A stretch of DNA of 28,004 nt from a virus. The DNA is taken from positions 1 to 28,004 of the IMG/VR virus record IMGVR_UViG_3300044986_000704. One strand, written 5' to 3'. A program made the translations under genes and the position numbers. Numbering within the stretch: the stretch's first letter is position 1; every line of letters begins with the position of its first letter. The notes under the pieces are model-generated. The model had not been told where the DNA came from, made no database searches, and saw only the letters and a list, made by a program, of their open reading frames with translations. Shown here one piece after another: positions 1-6,165 of this stretch.

Positions 1-9
1 TATTACTAC

Positions 10-33
10 CCTACTTGCTTACCTACTTGCTTA
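10..33. repeat. Two tandem copies of a 12-base repeat
   Basis: CCTACTTGCTTA occurs twice head to tail (10-21 and 22-33). TATTACT also occurs on both sides (1-7 and 32-38). The array may continue upstream of the window. Function unknown; short iterons are one possibility. Confidence 0.75.
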
Positions 34-73
34 TTACTGCGCTGTTAACTTACTTTGTTAATAACTTTCTATA

Positions 74-147
74 CTAGTACTGCTTAGATAGTACTGGTAA
101 GTATTTATTGCAAGAATTATAGCAAGCATACTAAGCAACAGTACTAG
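74..147. repeat. Imperfect inverted repeat
   Basis: The left arm 74-87 (CTAGTACTGCTTAG) is complementary to the right arm 131-147 (CTAAG, then CAA, then CAGTACTAG) apart from a 3-base bulge. A further copy of TAGTACTG lies between them at 89-96, so the same 8-mer occurs twice direct and once inverted. The arms could form a hairpin or be paired protein-binding sites. The spacing of about 43 bases argues against a transcription terminator. Confidence 0.6.
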
Positions 148-244
148 TCTTTCTGTTTGAATAATACATCGCCCGTGCGTGTATGTGTGTGCGTGATGTG
201 GGTGTGTGACGCACGTGAGGGGTGTTGTTGTTGATGTTCTGTTG

Positions 245-276
245 ATTGGTGTGCGGTGGTGGTGGTTGTAGGTTTG
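245..276 (+). promoter_or_regulatory. Bacteroidota-type promoter directly on the 281 start codon
   Basis: TAGGTTTG at 269-276 matches the Bacteroidota -7 element TAnnTTTG exactly. An ATTG at 245-248 lies 20 bases upstream, the expected distance for the -33 TTTG-like element. The ATG begins only 4 bases after the motif, so transcription should start on or very near the start codon. Confidence 0.6.
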
Positions 277-280
277 CGGC

Positions 281-868
281 ATGGGAGAGAATGACGGTGG
301 AGGGAAGGTGATCGACATGGGTGAGAAGCCTATGGAGCCCTTTGTGGCGAACACGGAGACGGGTGAGCACAGGAAGATCAGTGAGCTGACCAGGGAGGAG
401 CAGATCAGGCTGTTGAAGGAGAAGGCAACGGAGCTGCGTAAGGAGTTTGTGCGCTCAGGCCAGCCTGTTCTGGAAGCGGCCATTGATGAGGTACGTTCGA
501 TGCAGGTGCGGCTCAATGAGCTTGGCATGTATGAGTCACACAGGATACTGGCGCGGATAGGTGTCAGGGCCGCATGGTGTGTGAGCGGGGGGATGGACAT
601 GGGAACGGTGACCGACCATGTGCTTGCGGGATACCGTGGTGTGGTGGCATGGCATGACAGCAAGGTGAGCGGTACGGGGCCAGTGAAGGGTGATGTGGTG
701 GCCATGGTCACCAGAATCATCAATGTGGGCAACACGCTCTATGCGCTGCTGCAGAAGTTTGAACCCATGAGGGGAGACGTGGTGAGGATGTTGACGGCAC
801 TTGAGGAGTGCAGGGAAGTGATCATGATTGAATCAGACGAACTGATTAATGGCGATGGACAAGCGTAA
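281..868 (+). CDS. Unrecognised phage protein, 195 aa
   Basis: This is the first gene of the window, placed immediately behind a TAnnTTTG promoter motif. The ATG at 281 is chosen because of that motif. The protein is soluble-looking, with no signal peptide or membrane segment. A polar N-terminal ~35 residues precedes a charged helical stretch (about 35-80) rich in Glu, Lys and Arg. Several further probable helices follow, with small-residue patches around 95-130. I recognise no domain or catalytic motif. The next gene starts inside its 3' end (20-base overlap), so the two are probably co-translated and may work together. It could be an accessory virion protein or an early/regulatory protein. 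Confidence 0.75.
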   Translation: MGENDGGGKVIDMGEKPMEPFVANTETGEHRKISELTREEQIRLLKEKATELRKEFVRSGQPVLEAAIDEVRSMQVRLNELGMYESHRILARIGVRAAWCVSGGMDMGTVTDHVLAGYRGVVAWHDSKVSGTGPVKGDVVAMVTRIINVGNTLYALLQKFEPMRGDVVRMLTALEECREVIMIESDELINGDGQA

Positions 869-1538
869 CAATATCAGGGGCGACAGGTCGCTCCTTGTGC
901 CCGAGCTTTTGGCAGGGCCATTCATGGCGGCAGGTCTGGGGGGTGTGGCCCACGCACCGCTGGCCTGTGTCTCAACGGTGTTCCGCAAGGTGGTGCTGAT
1001 GAAGCACGGTGGGATACTGGCCGACATCGAGACGGTGTATCGGGAGCATGCGGAATCAAAGCCGTTCAAGGTGCGGCACTCGTATGAGTCGGAGGTGCCG
1101 GCCCATGACGACCTGGTGAACACGTTCGCGAGGCTGACCCCCCACTTCCTGATGCTCACCGAGATGGAGGGCTATGACATGGACTCGACCGACAGGCAGC
1201 TGCTTGACATGATGCATGACGGGATACCAGGGGATGCTGAGCACAGGGCGTTGAAGTGGAGGATGCGCATATTGCTGCAGCACTCAGACATGGATGACAT
1301 GAAGGGAGGTGTTCAGATACACGGGCAGAGGCGCATAACGAGGACGAGCAAGGCTGTTCCGCTGCTGTCTCCGCTCATCCAGTGGGGAGAGGACTATCCG
1401 CACATGAGGGCGTTGCAGGATGCCTGTGAGGACCTATGGACGGAGACAAGGCTGTATCTGCAGGGCAAGCATGCCATGGGTCAGCTCGAGATGTTCGGTG
1501 AGGAGATTGGTGCTGACGGACTGGCTCAGGCGGTGTGA
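849..1538 (+). CDS. Unrecognised phage protein, 229 aa
   Basis: The gene overlaps the preceding one by 20 bases and shares its transcription unit. Two in-frame ATGs are possible (849 and 855); 849 is used here. The N-terminal third has a hydrophobic, small-residue segment (about 16-48), but it is interrupted by charged residues and is not a clear membrane helix. The rest is mostly helical and rich in Asp, Glu, Met and His, with frequent HxxMxxM-like patterns. I see no known active site. A 30-base gap holding nothing recognisable separates it from the metallopeptidase-like gene. Function unknown. Confidence 0.72.
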   Translation: MAMDKRNNIRGDRSLLVPELLAGPFMAAGLGGVAHAPLACVSTVFRKVVLMKHGGILADIETVYREHAESKPFKVRHSYESEVPAHDDLVNTFARLTPHFLMLTEMEGYDMDSTDRQLLDMMHDGIPGDAEHRALKWRMRILLQHSDMDDMKGGVQIHGQRRITRTSKAVPLLSPLIQWGEDYPHMRALQDACEDLWTETRLYLQGKHAMGQLEMFGEEIGADGLAQAV

Positions 1539-1568
1539 TGGTTATGAGCTGATCGCAAGGCAGAGAGC

Positions 1569-2231
1569 ATGAAGATTGAGAACCACTTTTTTCGGGCAGA
1601 CGGCACGAGGGTTGAAGGGTACATATTGCCCAACGGCGTGCTTCTGCGACCATGCCAACACGATGGCGTTGACTTCTGGTTCTTCTGGAACGAGACGTAC
1701 GAGGCACTGTTCTGTGTGGCAAGGAGCAACAGCAACAAGACCTTGGGAAAGGTGTTCTGTTCGGGCGAGGACTACTTTGGTGAAAAGGACGGCCCGCGGC
1801 TGACTTCAGATATGTTCGCCTGCAGCGGATATGTGGACTGCACGTTGCCGAACGGTGAGTTGGACAAATGGAAGTGCGTGTTCATTGTGGCATCAAAGGA
1901 CCATTACCTTCCATTCAGGATGAGTGTGCTGGCGCATGAGTCGTTCCATGCAATGGAGTTCCTGTTGGATCACATCGGAGAGACAAAGCGCGGGGAAGAG
2001 CAACAGGCATATCTGGTCATGTGGGTGTTTGACCAGTGCGTACGCCTATTGCCGGGTGCCAATCAGATGCTCTATGCCAAGGATGATGGATGGAAGCCCC
2101 TTGCATTACGGCCACCATCACTGGATTCAAACCAGACAGACAGCGCGGAATCAGCTCACGCGCATGAGAGACTTGCGCCTAAACCCCCTTCGGCAAGGGA
2201 CAAACAACAAACTGACAATGGGAGGCAATGA
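1569..2231 (+). CDS. Putative HExxH zinc metallopeptidase-like protein, 220 aa
   Basis: Residues 121-127 read LAHESFH, giving a HExxH zinc-site motif (H123, E124, H127) in a predicted helix. About 16 residues further on is a GEEQQAY stretch (142-148) whose Glu could be the third zinc ligand, as in gluzincins. Small uncharacterised phage proteins with a similar helix (HE..H followed by an acidic residue and AY) are a familiar sight, so this probably belongs to that group. The N-terminal ~115 residues look beta-rich, with several Cys. The last ~50 residues are Pro/Ser/Gln-rich and probably disordered. No signal peptide is visible, so it would act in the cytoplasm or virion. Possible roles are prohead or virion protein processing, or cleavage of a host protein. 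The catalytic role is inferred only. Confidence 0.65.
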   Translation: MKIENHFFRADGTRVEGYILPNGVLLRPCQHDGVDFWFFWNETYEALFCVARSNSNKTLGKVFCSGEDYFGEKDGPRLTSDMFACSGYVDCTLPNGELDKWKCVFIVASKDHYLPFRMSVLAHESFHAMEFLLDHIGETKRGEEQQAYLVMWVFDQCVRLLPGANQMLYAKDDGWKPLALRPPSLDSNQTDSAESAHAHERLAPKPPSARDKQQTDNGRQ

Positions 2232-2505
2232 TCAAAACCCAAAGGCATCGACAGAGATTGAGCGTGTCTATCATCACGCAAGGAATCAGGTAGAAACTGC
2301 GGCCAACATTCTTGACCAGCTGTCACATAGCACAGAAAAGCTTTGTGGTTCGCACACTGCTGATAGGGTGCGCGCAGAGCGTGAAACGCTGGAACCAGCT
2401 TGCCCTGATGGTGCGCTTTTCTCGATTATCAAGGAGCTGAATCAGATTCAGGCCCTGTTGTACCAGATTGGGAGAAAGGCAGACGTACTCTCTGAGGTCA
2501 TTTGA
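2218..2505 (+). CDS. Small helical protein, 95 aa, unrecognised
   Basis: The start at 2218 (protein beginning MGGNDQ) overlaps the end of the metallopeptidase-like gene by 14 bases. The frame stays open further upstream, but that part would lie entirely inside the neighbour and has unnatural composition, so it is left out. The protein is almost wholly helical: residues ~10-45 (ERVYHHARNQVETAANILDQ and on) and ~65-92 look like two amphipathic helices joined by a loop with two Cys. A small helical-bundle or coiled-coil accessory protein is likely. It is the last gene before a 280-base gene-free stretch with a terminator. Confidence 0.65.
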   Translation: MGGNDQNPKASTEIERVYHHARNQVETAANILDQLSHSTEKLCGSHTADRVRAERETLEPACPDGALFSIIKELNQIQALLYQIGRKADVLSEVI

Positions 2506-2564
2506 TTGAACCCCATCCCCTGAGAAAGGGTCTATGAAGGTCTGACACAGCGGTTAGGGTTGCC

Positions 2565-2595
2565 GTCCGGGGGTTGCGTCCCTCTGCCCCCGGAC
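2565..2595 (+). other. Strong RNA hairpin, 9-bp stem
   Basis: GTCCGGGGG (2565-2573) pairs perfectly with CCCCCGGAC (2587-2595) around a 13-base loop. No T-tract follows (the next bases are AAATTAC), so this is not a terminator by itself. Confidence 0.75.
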
Positions 2596-2600
2596 AAATT

Positions 2601-2620
2601 ACAGGTGAGGCATCACCTGT
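2601..2620 (+). other. Perfect 8-bp hairpin with GGCA loop
   Basis: ACAGGTGA (2601-2608) pairs with TCACCTGT (2613-2620) around the loop GGCA. It lies 5 bases after the preceding hairpin, so the two could stack. As DNA it is also an inverted repeat that could bind a dimeric protein. Confidence 0.75.
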
Positions 2621-2700
2621 TCTGAGGTATCAAAGGGCGATGCTGTGTACGATACGACCCGCCAAGAAGAGCCGACCACGGGCAGGCAAGACGGTGGACG

Positions 2701-2735
2701 ACCCCCGATGCAGAAATGTGTCGGGGGTTTTTGTT
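2701..2735 (+). terminator. Intrinsic (Rho-independent) terminator
   Basis: ACCCCCGA (2701-2708) pairs with TCGGGGGT (2721-2728), with a 12-base loop. The stem is followed at once by a T-rich tract (TTTTTGTTT region, to about 2736). It closes the first transcription unit after the four genes at 281-2505. Confidence 0.85.
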
Positions 2736-2757
2736 TATACCCATTCCCGATCTTTTG

Positions 2758-2765
2758 CATATTTG
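2758..2765 (+). promoter_or_regulatory. Weak -7-like promoter motif
   Basis: CATATTTG matches TAnnTTTG with one mismatch, and a TTTTTG lies 24 bases upstream, further than usual. It sits between the terminator and the ATG at 2786, so a promoter is expected about here, but the match is poor. Confidence 0.35.
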
Positions 2766-2785
2766 TGCTCTCAACCAGCGGCACA

Positions 2786-3442
2786 ATGTTCACCAAGATC
2801 AACGACAGGATTCAGAACACCTTTGGCCAGATACTGCGCCTCGGTCTTGTTGGAACAGCTTCGACCGATGATGATGCAGTCCCTTATGGTCAGGCCAAGG
2901 AGATGCTGCAGAACATCACTCTTCAAGAAGGCAAGACGATTGAGAGCACGATCAGGATATTCAACAGTGAAGTTGATGGCCTGACAGTCAAGCACTTCGG
3001 TGTAGGGATGATAAAGACCGTGATCACATTCACGGATGTGGTACTTGGTGCGTTTGACGGCACACCCGGTGACCTTGGCTTTGGGTTCGATCTTAGTAGC
3101 AACAGCGCACCAATGCTGATTCATGCCGTATCTCCTTCGCTCTCGATTGAGATTGAGGGCACGGCCCACGATGTGGAGTGTGCAATTGGCACAAGGGATA
3201 TCACAGGAGAGACAGATGCAACGATTGCCGCGGCCCCGGCTCAGTGCAGTAATATTTCAGATGGGTTGGCAATTACCTGTGACGGCACTGATACGGCCTA
3301 TACGGACTACAAAAAGAGCGGCTTTATCAGTACGTCAGATGTTTATCTGAACATCTGCGGAGCATGGGTCGCTGACAATGAGGGCGATATTGTTGCCAAC
3401 GGCACGATTGTGATTGTGTGGAACCCCATGACCGCTGACTAA
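2786..3442 (+). CDS. Putative beta-rich structural protein, 218 aa
   Basis: The frame extends back to 2645, but that extension would run through the terminator hairpin and encode an unnatural Pro/Arg-rich leader. The ATG at 2786, just after the terminator and promoter-like motif, is the credible start (protein beginning MFTKINDRIQNTFGQ). A short N-terminal amphipathic helix is followed by about 180 residues dominated by alternating hydrophobic/polar strands rich in Gly, Thr, Ser and Asp (for example VIVWNPM near the end), typical of phage surface or decoration proteins. No membrane segment or catalytic motif is seen. Its stop overlaps the ATG of the next gene (TAATG). It heads a group of likely surface proteins. 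The exact role (head fibre, decoration or tail) is not resolved. Confidence 0.7.
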   Translation: MFTKINDRIQNTFGQILRLGLVGTASTDDDAVPYGQAKEMLQNITLQEGKTIESTIRIFNSEVDGLTVKHFGVGMIKTVITFTDVVLGAFDGTPGDLGFGFDLSSNSAPMLIHAVSPSLSIEIEGTAHDVECAIGTRDITGETDATIAAAPAQCSNISDGLAITCDGTDTAYTDYKKSGFISTSDVYLNICGAWVADNEGDIVANGTIVIVWNPMTAD

Positions 3443-3723
3443 TGGAAACAGAGTATTCAGAATTTCACAAGCAACGTGACTCCGCAAACAGCGGTGGGAG
3501 CGGATATGTGATCATCGCAAATGGTCAGAGCACACCGGCTGACGCTGTGATAAGAGAGATACTTGTGCTTGGCGCGGGCGGCACACTCGGGACTGTTGGT
3601 TACAGCAACGGCACGGACATCTCGAACATGACCTTTGCACAGGGCCTGAGCTTCTGTGGCCGATGGAAGAACATCACGGCTGCAGCAGGGGCAACGAATT
3701 CCTTCTACTGCTACTTCCTATGA
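3442..3723 (+). CDS. Small Gly/Thr-rich structural protein, 93 aa
   Basis: The start overlaps the previous stop (TAATG), and its own stop overlaps the next start (ATGA), so it is locked into a translated operon. The sequence is short, Gly/Ser/Asn/Ala-rich and strand-forming, ending in an aromatic FYCYFL. This resembles the small beta-sandwich proteins often coded beside phage decoration or fibre genes. No enzyme motif is visible. It is probably a minor virion component assembling with the 2786 and 3720 products. Function inferred from context only. Confidence 0.65.
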   Translation: METEYSEFHKQRDSANSGGSGYVIIANGQSTPADAVIREILVLGAGGTLGTVGYSNGTDISNMTFAQGLSFCGRWKNITAAAGATNSFYCYFL

Positions 3724-4532
3724 ACCTGATCGGAGGCTGTTCAATGGTTGGTGCCGGTGGGTCAGGGACCTACTCCCGCATATCACCGACCAACATGCTG
3801 ATGGCTGCAGCCTCAAGGGCCATTGTCTCTGGCTACGCATCAAACCTTTTCCGATTCAGGAAAGCAACAGGCGGGTCTGAGTTCAATGTCCTTCCGATAG
3901 TGGGCGGAGAACCCGATACGGTGACCGCATGGACAGACCTTGGTGCTGATGCGGCCTATCTCGTAAGGGTACACGACCAGAGCGGGAATGGCAGGGACGT
4001 GTACTGGACCTCAAGCACGGCACCACAGCCACGCCTGGCCATGGCAAAAGGAGACAGCTGTGGCCGCGTTGAATTTGCCCATATCACCAGCCAGTACATG
4101 CAGTGTGACTGTCCTATAACAGCAGGACAGACCAACACGCTGTATATGAACCTGACCCCATCAGAGATGGCCGGAGCATGGGTACTGTGCGGAGGGACAG
4201 GGTCGGCATTCAAGTGGTGGATGAATACAGACGCACTGAACCGGGTATATCTGTATGACGGGGTTCAGAACCCAGTTACCCCCAATTACAGCTTTGTACA
4301 ACGCGCAAGGCAGACCATTGCACTGCAGTTCAAGACCAATGACTTCAAGATGTACGTCAACGGAGAGCTGGTTTATTCCAACACATCTTGGACGGTACAG
4401 GCCAGCGCCATGTTCCAGATATGCAGACGTGTGGACGGTGGCGGCTCGATGAGTCAGATCAACTGGTCTGCCATAGCGGTCTATGCAGCGGAATACAATG
4501 AGGCAGTCAACAGTTCATTGATGGAGATATGA
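3720..4532 (+). CDS. Putative glycan-binding fibre protein with arabinofuranosidase/LamG-like signature, 270 aa
   Basis: The start at 3720 is set by an ATGA overlap with the previous stop. An ATG 57 bases upstream would add a Leu-rich leader inside the neighbouring gene and is rejected. Residues ~28-105 show the pattern of the alpha-L-arabinofuranosidase B-like domain found in phage fibre proteins: a variable beta segment, then YLVRVHDQSGNGRD (80-93) and an APQPRL stretch (101-106). Residues ~195-225 (QTIALQFKTNDFKMYVNGEL and on) look like the strands of a concanavalin A/laminin-G-like sandwich. The combination suggests binding, or less likely cleavage, of surface polysaccharide on the capsid or tail. 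No catalytic pair can be assigned with confidence. The gene lies in an operon of small structural genes upstream of terminase. Confidence 0.68.
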   Translation: MNLIGGCSMVGAGGSGTYSRISPTNMLMAAASRAIVSGYASNLFRFRKATGGSEFNVLPIVGGEPDTVTAWTDLGADAAYLVRVHDQSGNGRDVYWTSSTAPQPRLAMAKGDSCGRVEFAHITSQYMQCDCPITAGQTNTLYMNLTPSEMAGAWVLCGGTGSAFKWWMNTDALNRVYLYDGVQNPVTPNYSFVQRARQTIALQFKTNDFKMYVNGELVYSNTSWTVQASAMFQICRRVDGGGSMSQINWSAIAVYAAEYNEAVNSSLMEI

Positions 4533-4729
4533 GGGTTCATTTATACACTCAAGAGGCCGCTGCCAATGCAGCCGCAGAACTGGTCAACACGGCAAACCCG
4601 ATGCCGGACGGCTCAGAGACACTTGGATACTGTGCACCAGAACTGTTGGTTGACAAGTGGATAATCAGGGCAGATGATATCACCATTGCCGCCCTTGGCG
4701 ATGACCTTGTTACGGATATCGCATTTTAG
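4529..4729 (+). CDS. Small protein, 66 aa, unrecognised
   Basis: The ATGA overlap with the preceding stop supports the start. The protein has an Ala-rich helix (residues ~7-22) and then a mixed segment ending in aliphatic/acidic stretches. It is the only gene here that ends in TAG. It lies directly downstream of the putative fibre gene and could be a fibre chaperone or minor structural protein, but nothing specific shows this. A new promoter-like motif follows immediately. Confidence 0.6.
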   Translation: MRVHLYTQEAAANAAAELVNTANPMPDGSETLGYCAPELLVDKWIIRADDITIAALGDDLVTDIAF

Positions 4730-4732
4730 GCC

Positions 4733-4740
4733 CATCTTTG
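4733..4740 (+). promoter_or_regulatory. -7-like promoter motif 4 bases before the 4745 ATG
   Basis: CATCTTTG matches TAnnTTTG with one mismatch and sits exactly 4 bases before the start codon, as at 281 and 15664. A CTTG at 4706-4709 is a possible -33 element, but its spacing (23 bases) is long. Confidence 0.45.
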
Positions 4741-4744
4741 GCCC

Positions 4745-5305
4745 ATGTCCAACAGAAGGCCAAACACACTCATCCTTCACAATGTGACCGCCATCAGGAC
4801 GGTGCGGCCAGTACCGGAGAATGTGGTGCGCATATGGGGCAGTACTGATGAGGACGTTGTCGTGTCACTGCATAAGCGCGATGCACTCATGCATATCGCT
4901 CTGGCCGATAGCACGACCACCAATGTGCGCAACGTACTGCAATACGCCTACGGGAACGGTATCCAGTACTTCAAGAGCGTAGTTGACTCAGACACGGAGC
5001 CGTTCGTGAATGAGAGCAATGCCATGGTCTATCTGCGCCCATGGACCTTTGCGATTGACATGAAAAAGCTCCGCGCCATTGTCAGGGCATGGAAGGCAAA
5101 CGAGGGCGGTGCATATGACCTGACCGTACTCTTTGACGGCAACTACAAGGAGATTGGGCTGTTGCATGATCTCGCACACATTTTAGGGTGCAGCACGGAC
5201 AAGATGCCGGGCATGGGCACTGAGGACCTGAGCATTTACCTCGCGCGTTGGGGCGGTATGCCTGGGGCAGAGAAGTTCGCCTACCCATACAACATCAAGC
5301 TATGA
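4745..5305 (+). CDS. Unrecognised phage protein, 186 aa
   Basis: The gene starts 15 bases after the previous stop, right behind a -7-like motif, so it may head a transcription unit running into the terminase genes. The protein is mixed alpha/beta and soluble, with no membrane segment. Residues ~10-60 look strand-rich; ~100-120 (MKKLRAIVRAWKANEG) are clearly helical; a short HDLAHIL segment lies near 140-147. That His-containing segment is not a HExxH motif. The stop overlaps the start of the membrane-protein gene (ATGA). No function assigned. Confidence 0.72.
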   Translation: MSNRRPNTLILHNVTAIRTVRPVPENVVRIWGSTDEDVVVSLHKRDALMHIALADSTTTNVRNVLQYAYGNGIQYFKSVVDSDTEPFVNESNAMVYLRPWTFAIDMKKLRAIVRAWKANEGGAYDLTVLFDGNYKEIGLLHDLAHILGCSTDKMPGMGTEDLSIYLARWGGMPGAEKFAYPYNIKL

Positions 5306-5661
5306 TATTGCTGCAGGTGCCTCCGGGCACACAGGAACTGCTTACCGGTGCTCAGGACATTACCCCGTATAGCGAGAAGGTGTTTGGGTATATCATCCTT
5401 ATCCTTGTCGTTGGGAACCTTGCACAGGCAATGGTTGTCGTATATCTGTACCGAGCAAAGGAGAAACTCCATGACCGAATGGCCGACAACGGAATTGCCC
5501 AGACAGAGGTGTTCGGGAAACTTGCCATCTACATGGAGCAATCAGCCGATCATTGGCAGACGCTCAACGAATCAATCACCAGCCGCACAACCGAACTGAC
5601 CCGCGTGATAAAGCGTGTCGGTTTCAAAATTCAGAAGAATGAAGCGATTGACCCAGATTGA
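5302..5661 (+). CDS. Single-span membrane protein with C-terminal coiled coil, 119 aa
   Basis: The start at 5302 is fixed by an ATGA overlap; an 18-residue upstream extension lies inside the neighbour and is rejected. Residues ~27-49 form one strong membrane helix (VFGYIILILVVGNLAQAMVV and on), preceded by a short polar N-terminus and followed by Lys/Arg (RAKEKLHDR), which favours an N-out, C-in topology. Residues ~52-110 are amphipathic and probably coiled-coil. Possible roles are a class of holin, a lysis-accessory protein, or a virion/ejection membrane protein. The short size and membrane span fit a holin, but no endolysin is visible in the window. The next gene begins inside its 3' end. 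Confidence 0.7.
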   Translation: MILLQVPPGTQELLTGAQDITPYSEKVFGYIILILVVGNLAQAMVVVYLYRAKEKLHDRMADNGIAQTEVFGKLAIYMEQSADHWQTLNESITSRTTELTRVIKRVGFKIQKNEAIDPD

Positions 5662-5842
5662 CGCAGGACAGGCGAGCCTTCAACAGCTCAGTTCCACCCT
5701 CGACCGCATCACTGGCCATGCACCAAGAAACGAGAACAGGCCGCAGCAGACGGCCACAACCGCACCAACAGGAAAAGAGCCGATACGCCCGAGCCTGTGG
5801 AGGGACCTCGTACTTGCGTTCATTGCTTTTTTGCACCGATGA
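5639..5842 (+). CDS. Small protein with hydrophobic C-terminus, 67 aa
   Basis: The start at 5639 lies 23 bases inside the membrane-protein gene in another frame, and its stop overlaps the next start (ATGA at 5839), which supports this frame over a competing one at 5658-5846. Residues ~1-28 form a Gln/Leu-rich amphipathic helix, the middle ~28-50 is a Pro/Gln/Thr-rich linker, and the last ~15 residues (SLWRDLVLAFIAFLHR) form a hydrophobic or amphipathic tail. The nested layout recalls phage lysis gene pairs, but there is no signal peptide or lipobox Cys. Function unknown. Confidence 0.55.
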   Translation: MKRLTQIDAGQASLQQLSSTLDRITGHAPRNENRPQQTATTAPTGKEPIRPSLWRDLVLAFIAFLHR

Positions 5843-6165
5843 CTGAGAACATTCAAGAGCTGCAACGGAACTGGTCCAACCGGATCCGTAGAAAGACGTG
5901 TGTGGATATGCCGGCCACCCCTGACCGCAGTGGGATGAAGCATCATGGCATTGCCGATGTGATAGTGAGTTGGCCGCAGGGAGCGGACATGATGAAGAAC
6001 AAGGTCTGTAGTCTACCGGTATGGTATCGCAACGGCTATCTGTTCGGGAATGACCCGACATTCATCATGAGCCTCATCATGCGCTGCAGGTCTGAGCTGA
6101 GACTCAGGCCCGGTATCGATGCCCGTGACATTGAACTGGTCATAGATAATTTCCGTTCGACATGA
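5839..6165 (+). CDS. Unrecognised phage protein, 108 aa
   Basis: The start at 5839 is chosen for its ATGA coupling; a 14-residue extension to 5797 would lie within the upstream gene. The protein is small, basic and soluble. An N-terminal helix (NIQELQRNWSNRIRRK) is followed by a mixed region with two Cys, and it ends in a Leu/Arg/Asp-rich helical stretch (from about residue 74). The stop overlaps the ATG of the terminase-adjacent gene. A role in packaging or regulation is possible from position alone. Confidence 0.68.
   Translation: MTENIQELQRNWSNRIRRKTCVDMPATPDRSGMKHHGIADVIVSWPQGADMMKNKVCSLPVWYRNGYLFGNDPTFIMSLIMRCRSELRLRPGIDARDIELVIDNFRST

Larger units (their letters stand above)
1..280. 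other. Non-coding leader region with unusual composition
   Basis: No convincing gene lies here; the minus-strand open frames across it are shadows. The first ~165 bases are AT-rich with short direct and inverted repeats, unlike the G+C-richer coding DNA that follows. Bases ~172-276 are strongly biased to G and T on the + strand. The region ends in a promoter-like motif just before the ATG at 281. It could be a transcription-unit boundary, a packaging or replication signal, or the edge between genome modules. The sequence does not decide among these. Confidence 0.7.
2506..2700 (+). ncRNA. Candidate structured RNA or 3' UTR
   Basis: No supported gene is present here; an open frame runs into it, but that start is rejected in favour of 2786. 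The stretch has a 4-bp hairpin at 2518-2530, a perfect 9-bp hairpin at 2565-2595, a perfect 8-bp hairpin at 2601-2620, a possible 5-bp pairing further on (GTATC with GATAC), and then an intrinsic terminator. That density of perfect stems in a phage with almost no intergenic space suggests a functional RNA. It could be a stable processed 3' UTR, a small RNA, or an element controlling readthrough. I do not recognise a known RNA family, and I see no tRNA. Confidence 0.4.

Noticed and set aside
58-735. Long minus-strand open frame (225 codons) over the leader and first gene
   Set aside because: It is a shadow of the 281 gene and repetitive leader, Ser/Thr/Pro/His-rich with unnatural composition, and opposite in strand to every supported gene.
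1924-2217. Upstream part of the frame containing the 2218 gene
   Set aside because: It lies wholly within the metallopeptidase-like gene in another frame and has Met/Trp/Arg/Ser-rich shadow composition.
2645-2785. N-terminal extension of the 2786 gene
   Set aside because: It would run through the terminator hairpin and add a Pro/Arg/Gly-rich leader unlike a protein; the ATG at 2786 follows the terminator and a promoter-like motif.
2506-2785. tRNA or known ribozyme/riboswitch in the gene-free stretch
   Set aside because: No cloverleaf with a T-loop-like sequence and no hammerhead core could be found by eye; only generic hairpins are supported.
5161-5184. His-containing HDLAHIL segment as a metal site in the 4745 product
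   Set aside because: It lacks the HExxH glutamate and no other ligands are evident.
5302-5842. i-spanin/o-spanin pair
   Set aside because: The layout is suggestive, but the second protein lacks a signal peptide and lipobox Cys, and the predicted topology of the first (N-out) is opposite to that of an i-spanin.
5658-5846. Alternative small gene overlapping 5639-5842
   Set aside because: Its composition is Arg/Ser-rich and its stop is not coupled to the next start, while the 5639 frame has an ATGA junction.
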